From DATKXU01 sp035528905 (GTDB lineage: Bacteria; Armatimonadota; UBA5829; DTJY01): 43,067 nucleotides of DNA. The notes beneath the pieces were generated by a model. It worked only from the letters and a program-made list of their open reading frames with translations, had not been told where the DNA came from and searched no databases. Below are positions 8,403-15,520 of this stretch, in pieces (position 1 is the stretch's first letter; each line of letters starts with the position of its first letter). Made by a program: the position numbers and the translations under genes. The stretch lies in the NCBI GenBank assembly GCA_035528905.1, contig DATKXU010000006.1, forward strand, positions 1 to 43,067, given 5' to 3'.

Positions 8403-9696
8403 TTTCCTCCTCCTGCACTGCGACTCGTAGAAATGCTTTGACGACCCGCGAGTCGAACTGCGTGCCTACGCCGTACCGCAGTTGAGCCAGCGCCTGGTCG
8501 AGCGTCAGGGGAGCCCGGTAGACCCGCTTCTCCCGCTCATCCGGGCCGCCGGTCATTGCATCGAACGCGTCAGCGACAGCGATGACCGCCGCCTCGAGCG
8601 GGATATCACCGTCGCGCAGGCCGTCGGGATATCCCCGGCCGTCCGGCCGCTCGTGGTGGCCGCGCACCCATGGCACTATGCGCTCCAGGTACTTCATCTG
8701 TGATAGGATTTCAGCCCCCCTGGCGGGGTGCTGCTTGATAACCGTCCATTCGTCTTCGCTGAGCTGTCCCACCTTGTCGAGTATTTCTTCGTTCACGCCA
8801 ACTTTGCCGATATCGTGGAGGAGCCCAGCATCTCGAATAAACATCAGGCTGGTCGCGGGAAGGCCTATCCGCTTTCCGATCTCGTCGGCCAGGCTTGCCA
8901 CGCGCTCCAGATGGCCCTTCGTGTAGGGATGGTAGTGCTGCATGTACACACCCAGGGTTGTGACAGTCTCACGATAGGCGTCTAAATGGACTGCGTACTG
9001 ATTCAGGGCCTGCCTGCCGACAAGGAAGGGGACGATCACAAGCGCGACCCCCCAGACACCGTACCTTATGTACAGGTACGCGAATAGTATTCCGGAGGGA
9101 GCTGTGACAACGTAGTTCGGGACGAACCATCTCAGGCTCCTTGCGGCCACCATTCGCCAGGATTCCCGGGTGCACAGCGAGATGAAGGTCGTGGCTATCA
9201 GCGCATTACACGTGGTGCAGACAAACACCCAGAGCAGCATGGGGACGGCCATTTCCGCGGGCGTTACGGTCGGATCGCTTGCGAGGGTCCGTCCGCCGGC
9301 GAGCGTGTATGTGATAGATGCAACCGCGATCGGCACAATGTAGGTCGAGGTGTTGTAGCCGGCCAGGTCCAGCAGAGCTGCCGGGCTGTAGTCTCTGCGG
9401 TGCGTCATTGCACACGCCGCGAATATGCTCACATAACCGACAAGGAGCATCGCTGAAAGGCCGTGGCTGATGAAAAGCGCCACAACCGCGGGCATGGTCA
9501 CGGTGAGTTCGGAAATCGTCCCCGGGAAAACGATGGGAAGGAAGTCAGCAAAGAGGATTATGAAGAAGAAGACTACCAGTTTGCCGGGATCAGTTATATT
9601 GGGGACAGCGTTGACTGCCGCTGCAACGAATACGGCAAATCCCGCTACAGAGATCCCGATCTTGTATAGTTTGGATGCCCTTGAATATTGACGCAA
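8392..9696 (-). CDS. Membrane-sensor HD-GYP phosphodiesterase
   Basis: The 434-aa protein has about 6-7 membrane segments in residues 1-230 (a MASE-like sensor whose ligand I cannot name) and a complete HD-GYP domain at about 240-425. Key residues are present: H262 (KGHLERV), H294-D295 (LLHDIGKVGV), the HH pair at 347-348, GRGYP at 353-357 and VADAFDAM. HD-GYP proteins hydrolyse cyclic di-GMP and related dinucleotides. The start is TTG 9696; no strong Shine-Dalgarno sequence is visible. A 28-aa hydrophobic peptide gene and a structured leader lie upstream on the same strand, and a degenerate HD-GYP paralogue follows with an 11-base overlap. Confidence 0.88.
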   Translation of the reverse strand: MRQYSRASKLYKIGISVAGFAVFVAAAVNAVPNITDPGKLVVFFFIILFADFLPIVFPGTISELTVTMPAVVALFISHGLSAMLLVGYVSIFAACAMTHRRDYSPAALLDLAGYNTSTYIVPIAVASITYTLAGGRTLASDPTVTPAEMAVPMLLWVFVCTTCNALIATTFISLCTRESWRMVAARSLRWFVPNYVVTAPSGILFAYLYIRYGVWGVALVIVPFLVGRQALNQYAVHLDAYRETVTTLGVYMQHYHPYTKGHLERVASLADEIGKRIGLPATSLMFIRDAGLLHDIGKVGVNEEILDKVGQLSEDEWTVIKQHPARGAEILSQMKYLERIVPWVRGHHERPDGRGYPDGLRDGDIPLEAAVIAVADAFDAMTGGPDEREKRVYRAPLTLDQALAQLRYGVGTQFDSRVVKAFLRVAVQEEESGS

Positions 9697-9786
9697 TTCA
9701 AGATGCTCTGCTTCAGTTGGGCCGACGGCGGTAGCGTTCGTCCTTCAGGTATTACCCTGTTGGAGTGCCGTCCTAAGGATTAGATC

Positions 9787-9873
9787 CTAGGGCGGCGGCC
9801 ACGTTCTCATGAAGGCGCCGGAGCTGAGCACCAGCGCCGACAGGGCAAGTAGTACTTTGACCAAGGTCTTCAT
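9787..9873 (-). CDS. 28-aa secreted or membrane micropeptide
   Basis: ATG 9873 is preceded by GAAAGGGG. The frame encodes MKTLVKVLLALSALVLSSGA followed by FMRTWPPP and a TAG stop. It has a lysine-containing N-region, a long leucine/valine core and an SSGA signal-peptidase-like end, leaving a very short FMRTWPPP tail. It sits 90 bases upstream of the membrane HD-GYP gene on the same strand. It could be a peptide signal, a leader peptide or a membrane regulator of the HD-GYP sensor; none of these is shown. Evidence is the ribosome binding site and a textbook hydrophobic profile only. Confidence 0.5.
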   Translation of the reverse strand: MKTLVKVLLALSALVLSSGAFMRTWPPP

Positions 9874-9892
9874 TAAGGACAACCCCTTTCGT

Positions 9893-9964
9893 CGTGAGGA
9901 TAGCGCCTACTTTCGCTGTGGGTAGGCACTTCCACCGCTCCGCTCGGGTTTTGCCGCTTCTAGC
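9893..9964 (-). ncRNA. Candidate structured leader upstream of the micropeptide and HD-GYP genes
   Basis: On the minus strand a perfect GCCUAC/GUAGGC stem (9922-9927 with 9905-9910) can extend through AGCG/CGCU pairing. It is preceded by GGCAAAACCCGAGCGGAGCGG, in which GGC and CC can pair with downstream GCC and GG. The layout of GGCAAAACC, short hairpin, GG, purine run, GCC is loosely reminiscent of the GEMM (cyclic di-GMP-I) aptamer, which would suit the HD-GYP gene downstream, but the consensus is not met closely. Bases 9965-10112 contain no gene that I can support. Confidence 0.25.
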
Positions 9965-10112
9965 GACCTTGCTGCCACTCACCGTCGGCCCAAATTCTTG
10001 TTGCCTATCGCCAGCCGCTCAATCATAACGCCTGATCGGCGACTCTACGATCTGTATTCACCACCACCTCGATCGAATCCTGCTTTGCAGTCGGGTGACC
10101 GGACTGCGCAAC

Positions 10113-10769
10113 CTATCCTGACTGTTCCTGGATACTGCCTAACCGTCTGTTGACGGCATCTAATGTCGCGTTTACAACAGCCTTCCACAAGTCCTGCTTC
10201 ACGACTGAGGACCCGGTCAGGGAGTCTTCGCCGCGCGGCGTGATCATACTGACAAAGACGACTACGATGCTCCGCCCCGAGAGAGCCACACCCGAGCTTA
10301 GGTCCTCCAGCACCAGGCATCCATCTGATCCCTGGCAGTTCTCAACGGCACGTAAGGTGGCCGTTGCGACGAGGCGAAGCTGGTTATGGCTGGAACTGTG
10401 ACCAACGGCCGTACCGGTGTGCGCTTCGCTATTGTTGCTCAGATGTACCGTGGCCTCCGCCTTGGCTCCGTTCAACGATATTGACACGTCCGAGAACTTA
10501 AGTCGGGACTCGTTGAACCGGAGCTGCTTGCCGTTCTGGGTCTGCGCCACGCTGACCTTCTTATGGTCAAGCTCGATTCCGAATCTAGCCATGAGAGCGG
10601 ATTCGACATCGCGCACTACCTGCTTGGGAGCTCTGCTCGAATCAGCAAGTACGTGGATTTCCTCGATCACGCCTCTCTTGTCCGTCACCACGCGCGCGGA
10701 GAGGATGTTCGTAAGCGAACGGATCACCGAGTCGATGTCTGCTGCCAATACGTGTCCTGGTTCCGCCAC
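10113..10769 (-). CDS. Conserved hypothetical protein downstream of pheT
   Basis: This 218-aa soluble protein has no membrane segment or signal. Residues about 12-75 form a compact module (ILSARVVTDKRGVIEEIHVL then KQVVRDVESALMARFGIELD) with alternating strand/helix character. Residues about 85-210 form a second alpha/beta region rich in VxAxATLRAV and VVVFVS strands. I recognise the first module as recurring in uncharacterised bacterial proteins but cannot name a function. It starts at GTG 10769 after GGGGGT, 16 bases beyond the pheT stop, so it is probably the last gene of the translation operon. Confidence 0.6.
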   Translation of the reverse strand: MAEPGHVLAADIDSVIRSLTNILSARVVTDKRGVIEEIHVLADSSRAPKQVVRDVESALMARFGIELDHKKVSVAQTQNGKQLRFNESRLKFSDVSISLNGAKAEATVHLSNNSEAHTGTAVGHSSSHNQLRLVATATLRAVENCQGSDGCLVLEDLSSGVALSGRSIVVVFVSMITPRGEDSLTGSSVVKQDLWKAVVNATLDAVNRRLGSIQEQSG

Positions 10770-10785
10770 TTGAATACCCCCAACG

Positions 10786-12822
10786 TCAGGTGTCGCGGAA
10801 CGACGCTTTCAATTCCGCTGTCAGCAGGCCCCGTATCTCATTGAGCCTGTCGTCTATCTCGTCATCGCACAGCGTGCGCTCGTGCGATCTGAAGACAATT
10901 GTGAAAGCCAGGCTCTTCTGGCCGGGAACCAGCGGCGGTCCCTTGTATAGGTCGAAGAGAGCCAGGCTTTCCAAAAGCTCGCCCGCTCCTTTGGCCAGCA
11001 CTTCTTCGACTCTGCAATAGGGCACGTCATCCGTGACGACCACTGCGAGATCCCTTGTCACCGCCGGATATCTCGATAGGGGTACGTAAGCGGCAGCGCC
11101 CCCCGAACGATCCATCAACTGATAGAGATCTATCTCAAATGCACACGTCCGTTCTGGTATGTCATACTGACGGGCCAGCTCCGCGCTGATCTCGCCCATT
11201 CTTCCGAGCTGTACTCCGCCAGCTTCGATGGCGGCTGCTTTCGTAGGATGGAACAATGCCGTTTCGATCGGCCTGAACAGGACTTCGCGCATTCCTAATC
11301 TATCCAGCAGGTTCTCGACAACGCCCTTGCAAAGGAAGAAATCCGCGTCCAGGCAAGCCCTGTCCACGTTCCAGGTTCGGCCCCACATGCTCCCTGTGAC
11401 AGCCGCAGCTATGCTCAGTTTCTCAACAAGCATCCTATCGTCGTCTTGAGGTTCGAACACTCGCCCGATCTCAAACACGCCGATATCTCGGATGCCACGG
11501 CTGCTATTATACGATATAACGCTCAAAAGGTCAAGTGCTAGATATTTCCTCAGCCGGCTGAGATCGTCGCTGAGCGGGTTGCGTATGGCGACCTGCAGCT
11601 CGCCCTCCATCGGCGGCGACATGCTTCCCGTGACGACTTCCTGGAGGCCGGCGGAAATGAGGATCTCCGAGACGCGGCCAGCGAACCGCCCTTCAGCGCT
11701 GTCCCGTCCCTGCATGGTCTCGCCGCCGGGGAGCTTCGCCGGTATCCGATCATATCCGTAAAGCCGTCCGACCTCCTCGATCAAATCATCTTCACGCTGA
11801 ATATCCGGGCGGAAGGTTGGTACAGTAACCGCCAGACTGCCGTCGCGCTCTACCTTCATTCCGAGCCTGGTAAGATAATCCTCGACTTCGCCGGCGCCGA
11901 CCTCGACTCCGAGCACTATGCTCGCCCGCTCAGGTCGAATTGCCACCGTGATCGGCTCTATCTTCACCGGGTAGGCGTCTACTATGCCCCGCGCAATTGT
12001 GGCGCCGCCGGTTGCCGCTATCAATTCCGCCACACGGTCGAGGGCATATGTCGTCAGCGCGGGATCCACGCCCCGCTCAAACCTGTACGAAGCCTCCGTG
12101 CTCATTTGGAGAGATCTGGCAGTGTGGCGGATTGACAGCCTGTTGAAGTGGGCCGATTCGAGCAGCACATTGCGGGTTCGAACGCTGACCTCCGTATCGA
12201 GGCCGCCCATTACCCCGGCCACCGCCACCGCACGCCCGGCATCAGCGATCACGAGCACGTCTGGATTCAGCTCGCGTTCCTCGCTGTCTATGGTTACGAT
12301 CTTTTCGCCCGGCATGGCCTGGCGCACGATAATGTGGTGGTCCGCCACCAGATCGTAGTCGAAGGCATGCATCGGCTGGCCGAGCTCCAGAAGGACGTAG
12401 TTCGTCGCATCCACGATGTTGTTGATCGGACGCAGTCCGCCTGCGATCAGACGCTCCTGCATCCAGCCGGGAGACTCGGCAACTTTCACGTCTCTTAACA
12501 CGCGGCCGGAGTACCGGGGGCAATTCTGCGGGCTCTCAATGTCTATCCTGACAAGGGCGCTTGCCTCGACGTCGCCCTCCGGCACGTCAGGTTTAGGAGG
12601 CTTCAACGGAACAGCAAGCAGAGCGGAAACCTCTCTCGCCACGCCCACTATGGAAAGCAGGTCCGGGCGATTCGGCGTGACGTAGGTAGAGAAGGCCTTC
12701 TGTCCGCCCACATCTATGATTTCCTCGACCTCCAGCCCGGCCATGGTCAGCCGATCTGCAAGCGCCTCCGGCGCGAGGTCAAAGCTCACATATTCTCGCA
12801 ACCATTCGACTGGCACCAGCAT
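10786..12822 (-). CDS. pheT: Phenylalanine-tRNA ligase beta subunit, short form
   Basis: This is the beta subunit of the alpha2-beta2 enzyme that charges tRNA-Phe; it contributes editing and tRNA contacts. It has 678 aa against about 790-800 for the usual bacterial protein. The N-terminus (MLVPVEWLREYVSFDLAPEA) is canonical, but after GLEVEEIIDVGG it passes straight to YVTPNRPDLLSIVGVAREVS. The EMAP/OB-fold tRNA-binding insertion of about 110 residues is therefore missing. The B3/B4 editing region (PRYSGRVLRDVKVAESPGWM...NIVDATNYVLLELGQPMHAF), the B5 region, the core (QREDDLIEEVGRLYGYDRIP) and the C-terminal FDX-ACB domain (SRYPAVTRDLAVVV) are all present. It is preceded by pheS with a 72-base spacer. 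Confidence 0.95.
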   Translation of the reverse strand: MLVPVEWLREYVSFDLAPEALADRLTMAGLEVEEIIDVGGQKAFSTYVTPNRPDLLSIVGVAREVSALLAVPLKPPKPDVPEGDVEASALVRIDIESPQNCPRYSGRVLRDVKVAESPGWMQERLIAGGLRPINNIVDATNYVLLELGQPMHAFDYDLVADHHIIVRQAMPGEKIVTIDSEERELNPDVLVIADAGRAVAVAGVMGGLDTEVSVRTRNVLLESAHFNRLSIRHTARSLQMSTEASYRFERGVDPALTTYALDRVAELIAATGGATIARGIVDAYPVKIEPITVAIRPERASIVLGVEVGAGEVEDYLTRLGMKVERDGSLAVTVPTFRPDIQREDDLIEEVGRLYGYDRIPAKLPGGETMQGRDSAEGRFAGRVSEILISAGLQEVVTGSMSPPMEGELQVAIRNPLSDDLSRLRKYLALDLLSVISYNSSRGIRDIGVFEIGRVFEPQDDDRMLVEKLSIAAAVTGSMWGRTWNVDRACLDADFFLCKGVVENLLDRLGMREVLFRPIETALFHPTKAAAIEAGGVQLGRMGEISAELARQYDIPERTCAFEIDLYQLMDRSGGAAAYVPLSRYPAVTRDLAVVVTDDVPYCRVEEVLAKGAGELLESLALFDLYKGPPLVPGQKSLAFTIVFRSHERTLCDDEIDDRLNEIRGLLTAELKASFRDT

Positions 12823-12894
12823 GTCTAGGTTACCTTGCGCTCTTACTCATACTCCCCGCAGGTCTCCGAGTGCGAGTAGGAGTACGAGTACGGT
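12823..12894. repeat. pheS-pheT spacer with low-complexity ACTC repeats
   Basis: The 72-base spacer contains CTTACTCATACTCCCC and, on the other strand, GTACTCGTACTCCTACTCGCACTC. It resembles the CTCCCATACTCCC tracts found elsewhere in this window, so a dispersed repeat seems to have inserted between two genes that are normally almost contiguous. No terminator is evident. Confidence 0.45.
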
Positions 12895-13944
12895 CTAGAA
12901 CTGCTCGAGAAATCTGAGGTCGTTTTCCAGGAAGAGCCGAAGATCGCCAATGCCGTACTGGAGCATCGGCATGCGCTCTATTCCCATGCCGAACGCGAAG
13001 CCAGTGTACTTCTCGGAATCAATGCCGAATAGCTCCAGCACGTTCGGATGGATCATTCCCGCGCCGCCGAGTTCCAGCCATCCGCTCGCTTTGCACAGGG
13101 AGCAGCCTGTCCCCTTACAAGCGAAGCAGCTTATCGCCCATTCCGCGCCAGGCTCAACGAACGGGAAGTAGTCCGGCCGGAAGCGAACCCTGGTATCCGG
13201 CCCGAACATTTCGATTGAGAACTGAGCAAGCGTGCCTTTCAGATCAGCGAGGCTGATGCCCTCATCTACGGCGAAGCAATCAACCTGATGGAAGGTATGC
13301 GAATGGGTCGCATCCACGGCCTCGTATCGAAAGCATCGGCCGATGGTGCAAATGCGAAACGGGGGTTGGCGGGTTTCCATTACTCGGCCCTGGAGCGAAG
13401 TCGTCTGCGTTCGGAGCAGCAGATCGTCCGTTATGTAGAACGACATTTGCGCGTCCATGGCCGGATGATCCTCAGGGTAGTTAAGCGCCTCAAAGTTGTA
13501 GCGGTACTGCTCGACCTCTGGACCTTCCACTACCTCGTAACCCATTCCTATGAAGATCTGCTTGACCTGGGCTGTGGCAGCAGAAAGGGGATGGCGTCGG
13601 CCCAGGCGGTAGAGCCTGCCGGGCAGCGTGACATCCACAGCCTCCTCACGAAGTCTGCGCTCGCGCTCCTCGGATTCGACCAGTCCGCGCCTATCCGCCA
13701 GCCTGCTTTCCAGGCAGCTGCGAAGCTCGTTCGCGCGCTGCCCGAATGCCGGCCGCTCCTCGCGCGGCAGCTCCCCCACGCGCCGCAGGAGTTCCGTGAC
13801 CTTACCCTTCCGGCCCAGGTATTCGACTTCGATCTCGGATAACTCGCTCGACGATGAGGCGAGCGATATCCTTCGCTCTGCCTCCTGGCGCAGAGCCTCC
13901 AACGTTCCTTGCGCCGATCCTGTTTCTGCCAATCTGTCTGACAT
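12895..13944 (-). CDS. pheS: Phenylalanine-tRNA ligase alpha subunit
   Basis: This 349-aa catalytic subunit has the usual length. The N-terminal coiled coil (residues about 10-95, with the conserved EVEYLGRKGKVTELLRRVG) binds tRNA. The class II catalytic core follows: HPLSAATAQVKQIFIGMGYEVVEG, motif 2 region with RTQTTSLQGRVME, THSHTFHQVDCFAVDEG, the GWLELGGAGMIHPNVL strand, and motif 3 GFAFGMGIERMPML. A small CxxC-like stretch (CFACKGTGCSLCKASGW) is typical of the family. Start ATG 13944 has AAGG about 9 bases upstream. It lies between rplT and pheT in the classical order. Confidence 0.96.
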   Translation of the reverse strand: MSDRLAETGSAQGTLEALRQEAERRISLASSSSELSEIEVEYLGRKGKVTELLRRVGELPREERPAFGQRANELRSCLESRLADRRGLVESEERERRLREEAVDVTLPGRLYRLGRRHPLSAATAQVKQIFIGMGYEVVEGPEVEQYRYNFEALNYPEDHPAMDAQMSFYITDDLLLRTQTTSLQGRVMETRQPPFRICTIGRCFRYEAVDATHSHTFHQVDCFAVDEGISLADLKGTLAQFSIEMFGPDTRVRFRPDYFPFVEPGAEWAISCFACKGTGCSLCKASGWLELGGAGMIHPNVLELFGIDSEKYTGFAFGMGIERMPMLQYGIGDLRLFLENDLRFLEQF

Positions 13945-13963
13945 AGCGGCCTTCTATTAAGAA

Positions 13964-14058
13964 CACAGAAGCACAGAAATGCACAGAGAAACAAAGAATG
14001 GGAGAGTGGGAGAATCGCAGAGGAACATGGTTGTTGTGCACCCATTCTCCCATACTCA
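13964..14058. repeat. pheS-rplT spacer with inverted repeat and ACACAGA tract
   Basis: TGGGAGAAT (14007-14015) pairs perfectly with ATTCTCCCA (14044-14052), with a 28-base loop. Next to it is a purine-rich run of CACAGA repeats (about 13964-13990). The arms belong to the CTCCCATACTC repeat family seen at 183-222 and 4563-4608. The element could form a hairpin in the operon mRNA, but no T-tract follows it. Confidence 0.5.
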
Positions 14059-14091
14059 CATCTCTATCCTGTGCTTTCTGCTCCCGCTCCT

Positions 14092-14451
14092 CTAGGCGGT
14101 GATATGCTCCGACGACTTTCGAACGAGCGCCGTGAAAGCAGCCTGGTCGCTCACAGCCATTTCTGCGAGGACCTTGCGGTCTATCTCGATACCGGCCTTG
14201 GTCAGACCCTCGATGAAGCGGCTGTACGTCATGCCGTTCTGCCGCGCGGCTGCGTTGATCCTGGCAATCCAGAGCTTGCGGAAGTCGCGCTTCCGGACCC
14301 GCCGGTCGCGGTACGCATATTGGAGGGCATGGGCAACAGCTTCGTTTGCGGTCTTGAAAAGGCGGCTTCTCGCGCCCCAGTATCCCTTCGCGCGGCTCAG
14401 CACCTTCTTGTGCCGCTTGCGAGCCACAGTCCCACGCTTAATTCGTGGCAT
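14092..14451 (-). CDS. rplT: 50S ribosomal protein L20
   Basis: This 119-aa protein matches the family in length and sequence: MPRIKRGTVARKRHKKVLSR at the start, GYWGARSRLFKTANEAVAHA, YRDRRVRKRDFRKLWIARIN, and AAARQNGMTYSRFIEGL. L20 is an early assembly protein binding 23S rRNA. In many bacteria it also represses its own operon by binding an mRNA site that mimics rRNA. A strong ribosome binding site (AAGGAG, 8 bases before ATG 14451) supports the start. It follows rpmI after 55 bases. Confidence 0.97.
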   Translation of the reverse strand: MPRIKRGTVARKRHKKVLSRAKGYWGARSRLFKTANEAVAHALQYAYRDRRVRKRDFRKLWIARINAAARQNGMTYSRFIEGLTKAGIEIDRKVLAEMAVSDQAAFTALVRKSSEHITA

Positions 14452-14506
14452 GAAAACGCTCCTTTCAGATCAATCACGCCAAGACGCCAGGCAGGGAAAC
14501 CGGCTG

Positions 14507-14707
14507 CTAGGCGAGGTGAGGCACCATTCGCCGGACTTTCTGCTTTTCCCCGCCTGCAACGCCGGATTCCAGAGTCAACCTGCGCTTCCGGCTGCCGGAC
14601 TTCTTCATCATCAGATGGCCTTTGCCGGTGTTCCGCCGCACGATCTTCCCGGTTCCGGTGACCTTGAACCGCTTCGCGGCAGCTTTCTTGGTCTTCATCT
14701 TTGGCAT
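14507..14707 (-). CDS. rpmI: 50S ribosomal protein L35
   Basis: This 66-aa protein begins MPKMKTKKAAAKRFKVTGTG and contains KIVRRNTGKGHLMMKKS, the L35 signature. ATG 14707 is chosen over an upstream in-frame ATG at 14761 because L35 proteins begin at this MPK and AAAGGA lies 11 bases before it. It is cotranscribed with infC and rplT. The 143-base gap from infC holds a large inverted repeat that could be the L20 operator. Confidence 0.97.
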   Translation of the reverse strand: MPKMKTKKAAAKRFKVTGTGKIVRRNTGKGHLMMKKSGSRKRRLTLESGVAGGEKQKVRRMVPHLA

Positions 14708-14731
14708 CCTTGTTTTCCTTTCAAGACGACG

Positions 14732-14797
14732 TTTGCCACGCAATCTTCCGCCTACGTCCATCCGAGGCAGACTTCGGCGGACCGGACTCGTGGCAAA
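14732..14797 (-). promoter_or_regulatory. Candidate L20-type autoregulatory leader between infC and rpmI
   Basis: The mRNA-sense arms UUUGCCACG and CGUGGCAAA (14789-14797 with 14732-14740) pair over 9 bases. An inner stem TCCGCC/GGCGGA (14747-14752 with 14776-14781) stacks inside. The structure ends about 25 bases before the rpmI start. In E. coli the L20 operator lies in this same interval, so location plus structure suggest translational control of rpmI-rplT. The sequence identity to the rRNA target was not checked. Confidence 0.45.
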
Positions 14798-14850
14798 GCC
14801 GTCTACGCATATCTGTTATTGAGACCCACGCTGGGCGAATTGCAATCCGG

Positions 14851-15357
<507 letters not shown>

Positions 15358-15362
15358 GTGCA

Positions 15363-15370
15363 ATCACCTC
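15363..15370 (-). promoter_or_regulatory. Extended Shine-Dalgarno sequence that decides the infC start
   Basis: GAGGUGAU on the minus strand is complementary to eight consecutive bases of the canonical 16S 3' end. It fixes initiation about 9 bases downstream of GAGG, at AUA 15357. It also rules out the overlapping TTG codon as the start. Confidence 0.7.
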
Positions 15371-15383
15371 ATAAAAATGAACC

Positions 15384-15438
15384 CCAGGGCGACCAGGCTT
15401 CGCGTACGCATGAACAGAAGCCTCCGCGTCCCAGGGCG
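15384..15438 (-). promoter_or_regulatory. infC leader hairpin
   Basis: AGGCTTC (15395-15401) and GAAGCCT (15417-15423) form a perfect 7-bp stem with a 15-base loop. Flanking direct repeats CCCAGGGCGA lie at 15383-15392 and 15430-15439. The 163-base thrS-infC gap is otherwise without a gene. It may be a translational or attenuation element of the infC operon, but no U-tract is seen. Confidence 0.35.
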
Positions 15439-15520
15439 AACCTGTACGCCCGACGCGCTGCTCTGGCACCCTGAAGTTGCGAGATTTGACTAGATTACAC
15501 GCTAGTTTAACAGAGATTTC

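Noticed and set aside
9773..9982. 69-aa minus-strand open frame overlapping the micropeptide region
   Set aside because: No ribosome binding site, biased composition, and it overlaps the better supported hydrophobic 28-aa frame and the structured leader.
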